Shown: piece after piece, positions 12,395-22,680 of the stretch
Layout of the letters: the number at the start of each line of letters is the position of its first letter
How positions within the stretch are numbered: the stretch's first letter is position 1
NCBI GenBank assembly: GCA_963678675.1
Contig: OY783193.1
Location: 1,805,501-1,869,500 of the forward strand
Source: Xiphydria camelus
Taxonomy: Eukaryota > Arthropoda > Insecta > Hymenoptera > Xiphydriidae
DNA: 64,000 nucleotides
Direction of reading: 5' to 3'
Notes under the pieces: generated by a model
What the model was told of the DNA's origin: nothing
Seen by the model: the letters and a program-made list of their open reading frames with translations, nothing else
The model's database searches: none
Translations under genes and position numbers: made by a program

Positions 12395-12735
12395 ATGATT
12401 CGAAAAATTTGGAAGCAAATAATCGACCCCGTGTTTTTTCATTTTTCATTTTCGGCTTTATCTGAGCCGAAAAACGATACCTATTTAGAAGTGCAGCATA
12501 CGTCATCGTTCAGTAAAAATCTATGTATTTCTCTCGCACTCGCAGCTTGGCACAAGTGCGTCTTTCACGGCTCTTCAATGACGTCATAATTCAGCAGAAA
12601 AACGCGCTTATAATTATACAGCGAATAATTATTTTTTCGGATATGTTCTTTTTCATGTGATATTGAATGTGTAGGTACACAGATTACAAATTGTATTTAA
12701 AAATATGAACACTTTTTTTCTAGTCAAATACCGTA
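12395..12735 (+). repeat. Dispersed repeat family P, copy 2
   Basis: It matches copy 1 over GTGCAGCATACGTCATCG, CTCGCACTCGCAGCTTGG, TGACGTCA and the CGAATAATTATT tail. The position at about 12607 corresponding to the family A insertion in copy 3 is uninterrupted. Confidence 0.65.
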
Positions 12736-12756
12736 TTGGCAACTGCTAATCAGGTA

Positions 12757-12914
12757 CACTGAAAAAAAGTATTTAGCTAATCCAGTTATATTTCTGGCTG
12801 CCTCAGACACAGCTAGAAAAATATTGCTAGCGTAGCAAGAATTCTTGCTATTGCGAAGAATATTATCACTGCAATTACTATAATTTTCTAGTTGTGGCCA
12901 AATTTTTTTCAGTG
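12757..12914 (+). mobile_element. Family A MITE
   Basis: CACTGAAAAAAAGTATTTAGC at the left and TTTTTTTCAGTG at the right lie between TA dinucleotides (12755-12756 and 12915-12916). It is 158 bp long and closely similar to the copies at 9899 and 38329. Confidence 0.75.
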
Positions 12915-13179
12915 TAGATACGCCTGGATTCTTACCAGATTTCACTCTGCTCTTTTAATATGAATCAGTAGAAATAACGGAAAATCAGTGTACAGACACT
13001 GAAATCCAATAAATACAAGGGTTACCGTAATTTCAGTAATCACTTCTATTCACTGAATTTCGGTGACTTTACCGATTTTCACTGATTTAGATCAAGAAAG
13101 CAGGTCTGGTTCAAATCAGGAGTACCTACTTCACTTTAAGAGTCTCCCTGCTCATTACACTTGCCGATCCTGATCAACC

Positions 13180-13340
13180 TCTCCTATCCACCACAGCCAG
13201 TCAACGATAACACCCTATGTCTATAGTTCCATAAATTGTACACACCGTATTTGCTATGTCGCAGATCCAATGATTCACCCTGCACGGACATACACTACAG
13301 GTTGGAGAAATGTGCGCAGAAAGTGCAGGCCCGCGAGGAC
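13180..13340 (+). repeat. Diverged repeat, right partner of an inverted pair
   Basis: This is the inverted counterpart of 12240-12390, ending about 45 bases short of the EcR-A exon donor on the intron side. Similarity continues into AGAAAGTGCAGG, which parallels GAAAGTGTAGAA in the other copy. Confidence 0.5.
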
Positions 13341-13379
13341 AAACCTCGTTGGCTTAACCGCTACCGGCGAAAAAGAGAA

Positions 13380-13387
13380 ACTCACCA
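13380..13387 (-). other. EcR-A exon splice donor (phase 1)
   Basis: On the minus strand the exon reads AAATTG and the intron begins GTGAGT, a strong donor. The junction lies between 13386 and 13385, splitting a Gly codon after its first base. This agrees with the known fusion of A-specific and common EcR sequence at a Gly. Confidence 0.85.
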
Positions 13388-13824
13388 ATTTTGCCGTTGG
13401 GACTGTAGGGGTCGTAGCTGCCGGAACTCATGGGACTGGCGTAGCCGTTGTTACTCGACGGCGGTGGCTGCTGGCTCTGCTGCACCTGAGGACTCGAGTG
13501 AGCGGCCGGGGGTTGTTGTTGCTGTTGCTGCTGCTGCTGCTGTTGCAGCTGCTGCTGCGGAGTGGTATAGATGAGGTGCTGGTTCGGCAGCGGCCCCTGG
13601 GGCGAGCTCGGGCTGTTGGGGGTGAGCCAATCGTCGGGCTGGCGCCGTTTGTTGCTACTGGCGATACCCGCGAAGAGTCCGCTGCTGCCGCCCCCGACCG
13701 ACCCCGTCGTTACCGGGACCGGGGTGCCGACCGACGTCCCCGCCAGGTGCTCCGGCGTCTCGGCCTTGATCCGCGGGGAGACCCCGGCGGCGGCCGCGCT
13801 CGCGGGGCCCTCCGAAGTGTCCAT
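13386..13824 (-). CDS. EcR: Ecdysone receptor isoform A, N-terminal coding exon (partial)
   Basis: The exon encodes the first 146 residues plus one base of the A-isoform N-terminus of EcR, the nuclear receptor that pairs with ultraspiracle and switches on 20-hydroxyecdysone-responsive genes. The segment SGSYDPYSPNGKIG at the end and NKRRQPDDWL near residue 58 match the A-specific region of insect EcR, which in the family joins the common exon at a Gly followed by an R-(D/E)-(D/E)-L-S-P stretch. The exon indeed ends one base into a Gly codon. Residues 19-22 (IKAE) fit a sumoylation consensus. A glutamine tract (residues about 90-104, mixed CAG/CAA) precedes a Pro/Ser-rich stretch. Start: the ATG at 13824 is the only in-frame ATG near the 5' side. 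The frame stays open upstream to a TAG at 13957-13959 without another ATG. The DNA- and ligand-binding domains are not in the window. The homology is recognised by eye; residue boundaries are read from the sequence. Confidence 0.87.
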
Positions 13825-14450
13825 GCTGGACGGGGCTAGCCTGGAAGCGGGGGCCAAAACGACGCCACCCGCCGCCACCACCCCCGTCGCCTCATCGTAC
13901 CGCACCGCGACGCTGCCGCTCACTAAGCTGGCCACCGTGACTCGAGTTCTCGCGCCCTACACACTCCCGGCCGATCCCCGTTGCAGCACTCTCGCACCGG
14001 CCGCGCTATGGCTCGCTCCGCACCCCGAGGACGGCGTCGCGTCGCGCGCGTACCACCGCGCGAACGACGAAGAGGACCGGCGCGACGGTACCTCGCCACG
14101 CTTCCTCGCGCGCACCACTCTCAACGCGTACTCGCCGCGCGTTCGAAGACTCGCCGATCCACCACCGCGCGACCACGACGACGACGACACGCGGCGCGAA
14201 ACGCTCCACCGTCCCTCCTCCGCCACTCTTCTCGCTTCCTTCCGGCTATCCGCGGAGGCACTCTCGCTTGCGATTCGCTCCGCACGCGATTTTTCCGCCG
14301 CTCCTTCTCACTCCTGCGCACTTTGTATCACGACGAGCTCTGTCTCAGCTCCTTCGGTTCAGAAAAATAAAAGTCTCGCCTATAGTCGGGAGACGCGGGA
14401 TTCCCCCTTTTCTCTCTCTCTCTCTTCTCTTTTGCACTGAAGATTTGTGA
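13825..14450 (-). promoter_or_regulatory. CpG-rich EcR-A leader / possible promoter
   Basis: This GC- and CpG-rich block lies directly 5' of the coding exon on the minus strand. Near 14437 the minus strand reads CTTCAGTGC, containing the arthropod initiator-like TCAGT, and a GAGA run follows at about 14410-14430. No clear TATA box is placed relative to it. A promoter here is inference from position and composition; the long open frames in this block lack coding character. Confidence 0.3.
13839..13858 (-). other. Candidate splice acceptor just before the EcR-A start codon
   Basis: The minus strand shows a pyrimidine-rich run ending in CTTCCAG, 16 bases upstream of the ATG, with AG at 13842-13841. 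If used, the coding exon would carry about 16 bases of 5' untranslated sequence and the rest of the leader would come from upstream exons to the right. If not used, transcription could run straight through from the CpG-rich DNA upstream. Transcript data would decide. Confidence 0.35.
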
Positions 14451-15116
14451 TCTCTTTTAGCCTAAGGTTTAACGGTGATTCTTACTTCTTTGTTGCAACT
14501 TATTGTTATCGTTTTCTCGCGGCTCGTTATTCGCGACAACGACGACGACGACAATGTTGACGGACAGTCTTCCCCGACAGCTGAGCTCTTAACGCCACGG
14601 TCGAGATCAGGCTCTCGTCGAGCGCAATCCCCTACCGCATCTTGACGTGCGCGTCGAATCTCTCCTGTTGCATAGTGTCTCGCTGGGTACTGCCGGGCCG
14701 TCGTTGTCTTGAGGTATCTGCAATCAGGCAAAGACGAGAGCTCGGTTAGACGCGTGTCGCGATTCAACGCAGAGCGCACCTGAAAACACTCGATACCAGA
14801 TATAGGTTAAAGATTAGAGCGAGGAGATATCCGTTATCGACTACATCGAATGCAGCGGGGAGACGGCAAACACTCCATGACGCCGCGAAGGGATCGAAGC
14901 GCCGACAGCGAAACTCGTCGGATCGAGGCTAACGAAATCGGCGGGATCCAAAACGAAAGGTATGTATATTCACCTCGGATACAACGAACGAGTTGTACGA
15001 GCCGCGCGCGCGAGCACGTGCGTCAAGCGGAGCGTCGTAGAAGCCGCGCGCGCGATCGATCGTTATCCGACGTCGATAGCGATCCTCGGTGTTCTCCACC
15101 ACGTGATTCGAAATCT
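14451..15116. other. Unique sequence upstream of EcR-A, no gene seen
   Basis: The stretch is mixed GC-rich sequence with a CGACGACGACGACGA run near 14537. It could contain leader exons, but no exon can be defined without transcript evidence. Confidence 0.35.
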
Positions 15117-15380
15117 TTCCGGAAGCGACGGGACTTCGAGAACACCGCACGCGCACTGTTCGCGCTAAACACGTCACTTCGCGACGAGGGGAAAAGAGCG
15201 TCGCGAAAACCGAGAGAAAATTCCTACCGATTTTCCGTCCGCGCGTGTCTTCCGGAAGCGACGGAACTTCGAGAACACCGCACGCGCACTGTTCGCGCGT
15301 CGTTGATCACTTCGACGAGGGAGAAAAGCGTCGCGGAAACCGAGAGAAAATTCCTACCGATTTTTCGGCCGCGCGAGCAG
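15117..15380. repeat. Tandem duplication, unit about 133 bp
   Basis: Unit 1 (15117-15249) and unit 2 (15250-15380) both begin TTCCGGAAGCGACGG, share ACTTCGAGAACACCGCACGC and end in CCTACCGATTTT..CGGCCGCGCG-like sequence. They differ at a small share of positions, so the duplication is fairly recent. It lies about 1.3 kb upstream of the EcR-A start and has no coding signal of its own. Confidence 0.75.
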
Positions 15381-17660
15381 GAGGCCCCGCCGAACGATAC
15401 CGGAGCGCGAACGGGGTACGAGGCGACGTCTCGCGAGGGAACGGTGTCTCGTTAACGGTAGTGATACGGCCCGAACCTGGTACCGTGACGCAGTTGCCGA
15501 AACTGTGGGACCAGTGGCCCCCTCCACGGCCGCGCGCCTTCACGGAGAGCCGAGGATCACGGCTCGGCGGCGCGTTGGTAGGGGGGAAGGGAGCGGGAGG
15601 ACGCAGGGAGGAGGGGAGTCCTCGCGGGGCCCCAACTTTCTACGCAGCTAAGAGAACACGGGCTGGCCCCAAAAAACGAGCGGCACGTCCGTCTCGGTCG
15701 GATCTCTTGCTGTTTATAGCGCGCGCGCGCGCACACGCACTCATTCCCCTCGCCGCGCCAGCGTCGACTCATCGGCCGGATCCGGCGCGAGCAACGCGGC
15801 GGCGGCGGCGATGTAATTGCATGCGCCACTGGCCCAGAATTGACGAAAAGGTGCGCGGAGCGAAGGTGCGCGACGAAAAGCGGGCTACGCGAACGCACAG
15901 TGGGCATTTAACTTTCCAAAGTTCAACGACCTCGACGGTGGACGAGGCCCGCGCCGGTGTCTTTGGGATCGCGCGCGACGCGTATACCTACATACGTCGC
16001 GTTCGTTCCGCGACAGGAAGTACGTCGCAACGGAGCGTACGCGCGCGCGGGCATGAGGAGAGTTCCACTTGTGCGTATAATACTCCGAGCGGTCGGAGGG
16101 CTGGGAGGAAACCGGAGAACGGGAACAGGTTCGCGTACTGCGCGCTAAAACGATTGGGAGGGACTCTCGGACTCTACAATCGCCGGGAAAGCCGCGCCGC
16201 GACGATCGGGAAGCGAGAGACGGAGCGGGCGCGCGGAAAGAACGATTTTAGAGTGCGGCGCGAGACGAGAGGAACCTCTCGGAAGGCCAGATACGAATGA
16301 ATTCCGATCACGAAGTGCCGTTGCGTCGCTCGGTTCCACGGCGGAGCGGTGCTCGCTGGCGGCGGGGGCCGCGGCGTCCGGTTCCCGACACCTTTGCCCC
16401 TCTTTCTCTCTCTCTCTTTCTTTCTCTCCCTCTCTCCCTTCGCCACCTCGTTCCGCGTCATCCCGCCGTATACTCTCCTGCCCCCCGCACGCTCCCCTCC
16501 ACGGCCCGAGTAACTCGCTCGTTCGGTGACGCAACGATCTCGCAACTCTCCTCCGACAACTTTCTTTATTTCTCTACGTGTCATCGAGCAGCGAGCGCGC
16601 GCGCCAGCCCCGTTCACTCAACCCTGAGGCCGAAAATTCGTGCCCGTCCGGAGGGGGAGGAGAGTGCTGCACGCGAACCCCGGAGAAACACGAACGGAAT
16701 CTCGTCCGGTCGTCGTCTCTGATCGTTCTTCTCGGTTCGACATTCGCCCCTCTCCGATTCGGCTACCGTGTCGCGCGTGGAGAGGGAAAGGGGGCGGAAG
16801 TCAAAGGAGAGAGGGAAGACCGAAGAAAGGATGAGATACGAGAGCGCGAAACGAAACATTTCTTCGCGCGCCGCGGCACTCTCTCCGATTGGATCGCGCG
16901 CGACGTATAATGAGCGAATTTGTAGGCTATCACGTGGTCGGCCGATAGATTTTTATCGAAACGCGCGTGACGCGCATGATCATACCGCGCAGTCATCGCG
17001 CGCACGGCGTCGACCGCGCCGGCGATCGGATATTTGCGTCGCCAATTACGCGTATACCTACGCGTGTCGATGCCCCGCGGACCGATCGCGCGCGCGGTGC
17101 GTAAACTCGCGTCGATGCGGAGCCGTGCGATCGATGAGAGGAGCGCGGCGAGGACGCGCCGCGATGCGGGAGACGAGCGGGAATCGCGTTCGTGCGGTGA
17201 ATCGTGCAGTCTGGCTTTTCTTACGGTCCTTCGCAAATCCGCGCGGAATGGTAATTCGGCGCGGACAAAATTGGAACGAAGCGAGCGAACGAAAACCTGG
17301 AAACTAACCGCGGCCCGATTACGTGAGACCTTGCGAAAATCGATTTCTCGCGACTTGCGACACCAATCGAACCGATCGAACGGCAAACGTCGCGCGGGGA
17401 ATCGAGCGGACGCGGTGATCACGTCACTATTGCTCGGGAGTGACGCGAAGATAAGGAGCTGCGGTCGGGCGACCCGCCCGGGATTTTCCTCGTATTTTTA
17501 CGTGACAAAAGCCTGATCGACGTCCGCGCGCGGGGAAGGAAACTTCGAACTCACCCCCGATTATTATTGTCGTCGATCAGCGGCGAACGGTACGACGACC
17601 CTATTTCGAACTAGTGTCAATTTTCCGACCGCTCGCCTGTCGGCGACAAAAGAAGTTCCG
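15381..17660. other. CpG-rich sequence upstream of EcR-A, no gene seen
   Basis: Very GC- and CpG-rich with TCTCTCTC runs near 16402-16440. A 351-codon frame runs through this area on the plus strand, but opposite frames are equally open and the translation is Arg/Ala/Gly-rich without domains. Confidence 0.4.
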
Positions 17661-18086
17661 TGCGAGGCAAAACTTACCCGCCAGAAAAGAAACTTCAATC
17701 GCATTGTCTCATTATTTACGAACTTTTCACATACAACGATTCAAGATTTTGTTGTAGTTAAAATACACGGAGGAAGAAAATAATCAGACTAAATTGGCGG
17801 TCACGGGTGGGAGAACGCCGATCGAGTTACTCGAATCAAATAATTTGATTGTAATGATTTGAAATTGTCAGACGAAAACAAGCTGCAATCTGGTCTGGCA
17901 AATTACTAGTTCAAGTAACCAGATCTGCGTTCCCCCGCCCGTGACCGCTGATTTAGTCTGATCCGCTATACATTTTTCCCCGTGTATAATCTTCGAAAAA
18001 ATATTACGCAAACATGAGCCAAACGCTCATAGATAATGAGATAATAGCGATTCGAGTCTCTTCCCCGGCGAGTAAGTTTAGCCTCG
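17661..18086. mobile_element. Family D MITE interrupted by family E
   Basis: The left arm carries CTTACCCGCCAGAAAAGAAAC and the right arm ends GGCGAGTAAGTTTAGCCTCGC, the long inverted arms of family D. The centre is split by the family E element at 17766-17984, which lies between TA dinucleotides. Confidence 0.7.
17766..17984. mobile_element. Family E MITE inside family D
   Basis: It begins CACGGAGGAAGAAAATAATC and ends TTTTTCCCCGTG with TA on each side. The inverted arms share CGGTCACGGG-TGGGAGAACGC and its complement. It is 219 bp long. Other copies are at 20930 and 34537. Confidence 0.75.
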
Positions 18087-18879
18087 CGGAATGTGAGGCT
18101 GAACACATCCGAAAAAGGAACTCGCCGCTGGAACAACGAAACTAATTCTAGCCGCGCGCTCCGCAGTGGCCGAGTCCCGTGAAATGAAACGCGACCGACC
18201 GAGTAAGAGGCAATCCCACTTTTTTTCGAGCCCGCCAGGGGCCTTCCAACACTCTCGCGCGCGCGCGCGCGCGCACACATTTCACGCGATACACCCACGA
18301 CGCACAGCGGCGATCCGGCCAGCGGGTATGCATGTACACGTACGGAGAGCGAGGGACAGAGAGAGACAAACGGCCACGTGCACTTATACATCGGGCCACG
18401 CAACCTGTACCGCCCGCGGCACTCGCGCAGCCTGTGTGTATTACCGTTTCACCGACACACCGTCGCAGCCGTGCGAACCGACTGACCTATACTTTATTAA
18501 TAATAACCCGGCCGCCGGATAGAGCGTGAGCGCGTCGCGATGCCAGACAAATTGCAGCGACTGAAAATGCCGCGCGCAGCGCAACGCGGACCCAATTGTC
18601 CCCTTTCGGAGATGTGACCCGAATCCGTAGGTATAGGAGGAAGCGGTGGACGATCGTGTCCGGCGAGTTGGAAGCAGTGGAAACGACTCTCTGGAGAACT
18701 CGGTGTAATAGTTTGCGAACCGCGATGTTTGTCTGACGAAGCCGGCGGGAAATCGTATTCGTTCCCGTCGAGTGCACCGATAAGAAAATATAGGTCACAC
18801 GCGAAATATTGCTGGTTGGCTCTCGTCTGGTTGACTCAGTTGATATTTTTATTGGATCAATAAAAACATCGTTCACAAT
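18087..18879. other. Unique sequence, no gene seen
   Basis: An alternating CG run lies at about 18255-18274. The rest is unique sequence with no supported feature. Confidence 0.4.
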
Positions 18880-19400
18880 TTTTCGCGAAAGTGGAAATCT
18901 CTGGAATCGAACTCTCGATCACCCTGTTCGACGTTTTTTTTTTCGTTCACGCCGATTTCGAAAATAATAGATTTATCGAGGAAACTTTGAGAGGAACCCC
19001 GTGTTGTCGATGATTTTTTTTTTTGCGAGAAAATAATGTTTTCGTACGGAAAATCATCGATATTTTTATATCTCATTTCAGATACGGAGCAAATAATCGT
19101 GCTTTTCATCGTCTGCGTGAAAGAATACACGAGAGACCGAGTGGTCTGGAATTCGACTTCAGAGATTTCGATTTTCGGCAAAATGTCTGAATTTTTTTTT
19201 CAATTTTTCGCAAAAATCGAAATCTCCGAAATCGAACTTCCGACCACTTTATCTCGTGTATTTTTTCGTACTGATTCCAAAAGTGGCAGCTTTATTGGGT
19301 AAATCTCAAAGAAACACCGAGATATCGTCGACTTTCCGCGGAAAAAAAATGTTTTCGTACTACCAGTAATTTTTCTTATCAATGTGCCGTTGGCCCGCAC
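18880..19400. repeat. Dispersed repeat family O
   Basis: The repeat contains alternating units resembling TTCGCGAAAGTGGAAATCTC / TTCGCAAAAATCGAAATCTCC and GATGATTTTTTTTTTGCGAGAAAA, partly inverted relative to each other. Similar sequence occurs at 29040-29590 and 52310-52625. No coding and no defined ends. Confidence 0.5.
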
Positions 19401-19806
19401 GTGTCTGGCGCATTGCTGTTTCGAAATCGATCGTGAAAACTAAAGATCACCGTACAACGCGATAGATATATCCACTCGTCGCGGGGCAAGGCCGAACCAG
19501 TGGACGTCGATTACGAAGAAGCGGCGCTTCGTGGAAATCAAAACCAGCTCCGCTCGCAATGCGGAGAATCAGGACTCCGGTAATTCCGGACCGGCGCGTT
19601 CGTCCAACCAGTTCGCGCCCCTCGCGCTCTATTAATATATCTGTCAAAAGCAGACGAGCGGAAGTACCTATCCGCTGTTACACGGATAAATTATTGCGCG
19701 CAAGACGCGAATGACTCATTGTCGAGTACCGCGGGCGCGTTGTGTTATGTACAATCCACGTACAGCAGCAGAGTTTAAGGTGCAGGGGAATTACGCAATC
19801 GATTAA
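19401..19806. other. Unique sequence, no gene seen
   Basis: A short GC-rich stretch ending at the TTAA target of the piggyBac-like element at 19807. Nothing else recognised. Confidence 0.4.
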
Positions 19807-20053
19807 CCCTTTAAGTGGCAGAAGACTGGGATACATTTTAAAACACATTATATGAAAACTTTTTATGTATATAATATTTCTTGCCATGAAAAGTGTTTTC
19901 ATATTTTTTTAAATTATAGATACTCCTTTATATTATTTTCTCATATGTATTAGAATTTACATTTTATCTTGTGTAGTATTAGTTTTCCATTAAAACATCA
20001 GCCAGGAGAGTTAGGTCTGGTGGGAAACTATTCTCCCAGTAAAACTTAAAGGG
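19807..20053 (+). mobile_element. Family G piggyBac-like MITE, copy without element H
   Basis: The ends CCCTTTAAGT and ACTTAAAGGG are inverted and sit between TTAA at 19803-19806 and 20054-20057, the target and end type of piggyBac transposons. It is 247 bp long. At 19917-19922 it reads ATAGATA, the unoccupied version of the site where the other two copies contain element H. Confidence 0.8.
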
Positions 20054-20189
20054 TTAACGAGGTTCGCGTACTTCCTGGCAAATGAGCGATATTTAGAATA
20101 TCGATCTAAACTCGCTGTTCAATCAAAAACTAGGTTTCTCTCGTCTTCTTTATCTCTTTTTTCCCACTAAATAACATCGAATCCCTGCA

Positions 20190-20446
20190 CTGATAAAAGT
20201 TTGTTAATAGTTAATACGTTTAATTTTTCAAATACGACCAAATAAATATTTCTTTAGGACGAGACAATAGGTGTTAATTATTAAAATATTCGTTTTATTC
20301 AAATGATTGCTTCAGAGGATCAAATTGTGCCAAATAAACATCGCAATAGTTAACGAATATTTATTTCGTCCAGTAAAATATTCATTTCGCCATATTCAAA
20401 AAAACATTTATTACTAACAAAAATAAATTGTTTTCCCGGTGATACG
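20190..20446. mobile_element. Family L MITE, copy 1
   Basis: The left end reads CACTGATAAAAGTTTGTTAA and the right end TTTTCCCGGTG, with inverted internal arms (GTTAACGAATATTTATTTCG and its counterpart). A second copy is at 49260-49513 inside family B. Confidence 0.6.
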
Positions 20447-20929
20447 ACAATGAACGCGTGATCATTCCCAGCGGTCTGTTTCCTCCCGACCACGGCAAAG
20501 CGTATACGAGTCCTTCGCGCGCTGACGTAAAGTAACGGTCGAGTGAGTGGTTAAAAAATACGTTCCCGCGTCGGTGAGTACTTTGCATCGCCGTGCTAAT
20601 ACCGCCTACATCGACGCGAAAGAGAGAACCAGTCTCTCTCTCTCTCTCTCTCCTTGAGCAGAATAAATGCTTCTTCTTCTCGTTCCCCCTTTTCTACGCA
20701 CTGGTGAAAGGTTTCGACCACCTCTGAAAATATTGGCGAGCGACCGGCCTCTCCTCCGTTTTTTATCCGGCGCACATGTGTCTTTGAACTCGAGATCTGC
20801 ATAATGGTCGGTCAGTCGACCAGAGTGTCGCGTCGAGCGTCTTCCTAGACGGCAACCCATGCGTACACGACGACGCGTCCAACGAGAGTGCACTGAACGC
20901 GGACGAGAGGCACCCGCATACGTATCCCA
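20447..20929. other. Unique sequence, no gene seen
   Basis: Contains a CT/GA microsatellite at about 20634-20652. No other feature recognised. Confidence 0.4.
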
Positions 20930-21401
20930 GACGGAAAAATTCTATAATATATATGATCCATATGATATATATGGATTATATGATTTCTATATTAATCATG
21001 TACAAACTATATATGGATTATACGATCATTCAAAGATTTCGACGTAAACCTTATATGGTTAATATAGAAATCATATATTTACTCGGGTTATACTAAAATT
21101 CAACAATTTGGTTATAATGATTTGAAACTGTTTGACAAAAACAAGCTGTAGTCAATTCTAGCAAATTATTACACTGTAAAAAATTCTGCGTTGTGGACCT
21201 AAATATATCTATAGACCACTTTTGGTGTTAGATAACAATGGCATGAGACTGAATGACACCAGACGTGGTACATATAGATCTGCACCGGTGAAAAAAAAAT
21301 GGTGTTAAAAATCTGCACCACTTTTTTAAGTAAATCGATCTGCGTTCCCCCGTCCGTGACCGCTAAAATTTAATCCGATCTACTACACTTTTTTCTCACT
21401 G
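20930..21401. mobile_element. Family E MITE with inserted sequence
   Basis: The family E right arm TCTGCGTTCCCCCGTCCGTG (21330-21361) and end TTTTTTCTCACTG are present, and the interior AAAACAAGCTGTAGTC matches the other copies. The left side is displaced by an AT-rich inverted repeat (ATATGATTTCTATATTAA near 20978 and its complement near 21057-21080). The middle holds another insertion at 21171-21335. Confidence 0.6.
21171..21335. mobile_element. Insertion inside family E
   Basis: It begins CACTGTAAAAAATTCTGC directly after TTA and splits the arms of the surrounding family E copy. Internal inverted pieces include ATAGATCTGCACC. Right end is uncertain. Confidence 0.4.
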
Positions 21402-22114
21402 TACGTACGCATTTCGTACAGGGGTGGGCGCAATGCACACACGCCACCCTCGCGCGAAGTCGACTCTAATATCGATCCGCGGACCCGCTGCGGTCCACTC
21501 TCTCTTGCTCTTTCGCCGAGCAAGCCGACGAGCCTAACCTCCGACACTAACCCTGACCCGCCCCACACAGTCGGCCTTCGAACCCGGCTCTCACCCCAAA
21601 GGGTCGTTCGACCAGACGCCGCCGCGCGCCCCGCCGACTCATTCGATATGCGCCTTCATTCGCGCCTCGGTTCGCGCGCGCGCGCGCGCGGTCGATGATC
21701 CGCCGATCCCGATATCGGAGGGAAAGCGAGATGTGCGGAGCTCCGCGGGGGATGTAAAATTATTAGGTACTTCCGTCCGACTCCTGCGCGGGGTCGATGC
21801 GATTTTTCTCGCGTTCGCGCTCTACGATCCGAAATCGAGTCGATCGTAATACGTACGATCGTTCGTTTCGACGGTTTTATCGGTACGACATTTCCGGGAA
21901 AATCGATGTCCCGAGCGCGAGCGTCGTTCTCGGGGAAATGCATAGCTTACCTACGTACAAACGGAGGCGAATATCCGCAACTGCAGCGAAAGGGGGGCGG
22001 AGGCGAAGTTGGCTCCGCGTTGCGCGAAAGTCCTGCCGCGTTGCGTCGCGTTTTCCAGAGATCGGAGATGGATTCGTTCAGGATTTTATCGCATACGGGA
22101 TTTTCTTATTTTTA
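21402..22114. other. CpG-rich unique sequence, no gene seen
   Basis: An alternating CG run lies at about 21676-21691. No coding or RNA gene recognised. Confidence 0.4.
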
Positions 22115-22299
22115 CACTGAGAAAAATAACTTGGTCAAAACAACAGAACAGAGTTTAGTTATTCCAAAAGTACGTGTTTAGTTATTTTAACCAAAAAATG
22201 GTCAATCTGACCAAACAGATGGAGAGGATCCATATTTGACTAAACGGTTTGGTCATGGTCTCCAAGATTTTGGTTTGATCGATCGGGTTTTTCTCAGTG
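22115..22299 (+). mobile_element. Family B MITE, intact short copy
   Basis: It runs CACTGAGAAAAATAACTTGG to TTTTTCTCAGTG between TA dinucleotides, 185 bp. The interior has the family features ACCAAACAGATGG-GAGGATCC and ATTTTGGTTTGATCGATC. Confidence 0.8.
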
Positions 22300-22436
22300 T
22301 ACATTGCATTCCTCGTAGAGCGAGGCACGCGCGCGTAATCTACGGAATTTAGGCTCGTTTACCGGACTGAATACGATTTCGGGTTGAATACGATTACGTC
22401 ACGCGTCCAGGATTCACTAAAAAAACGTCGATCCAC

Positions 22437-22600
22437 CACGCGGAAAGACTGATACCGGTAGATTTTACTGCACTTATGGTAAAAGATGTGCGCATAAGGG
22501 TTTTCGGGTGTTTTTATAGTGAGATGCAGTAATTTTTCCATTGAAAAACTTTCAATCGTGACAGTTGACATTATAATTACTAAGTACCTATACTAGTTTC
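22437..22600. mobile_element. Family M repeat, copy 1 (degenerate)
   Basis: It shares AGACTGATACCGGTAGA, ATGGTAAAAGATGTGCGCAT and GGGTTTTCGGGTGTTTTTA with the family M copy at 32004-32440. Right end is not clear. Confidence 0.5.
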
Positions 22601-22680
22601 CAAGGAACAATTATTTTTCAGCAAATGTCGAGCACATCTATCCATCGAGCACAGCCTCATTCGTCATACATACCATACGA

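Larger units (their letters stand above)
1..13385 (-). other. EcR: EcR intron sequence (first part of a long intron, 3' side off window)
   Basis: Everything to the left of the donor is intron of the A-isoform transcript until the next EcR exon. Neither the B1-specific exon nor the zinc-finger exon was recognised here on the minus strand. The intron contains families P, C, J, A, B and F, a long hairpin at 7429-7590, and CpG-rich unique sequence at about 1519-3085, 3721-4876, 5067-7428 and 7591-9898 where I see no gene. Confidence 0.6.

Noticed and set aside
1..13385. EcR-B1 exon or zinc-finger exon in the intron
   Set aside because: I looked on the minus strand for B1-type and DNA-binding-domain sequence and saw none.
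13933..13935. GTG as an EcR-A start, extending the exon by 37 codons upstream
   Set aside because: Nuclear genes rarely start at GTG, the frame has no ATG between the TAG at 13957 and the ATG at 13824, and the extra residues are Ala/Gly/Val-rich. An upstream splice join remains possible.
15245..16300. 351-codon plus-strand open frame
   Set aside because: It starts inside the tandem duplication, is a by-product of CpG-rich composition, and has no recognisable domain.
19036..19302. Plus-strand open frame within family O
   Set aside because: It lies in a dispersed noncoding repeat with homopolymer-driven residues.
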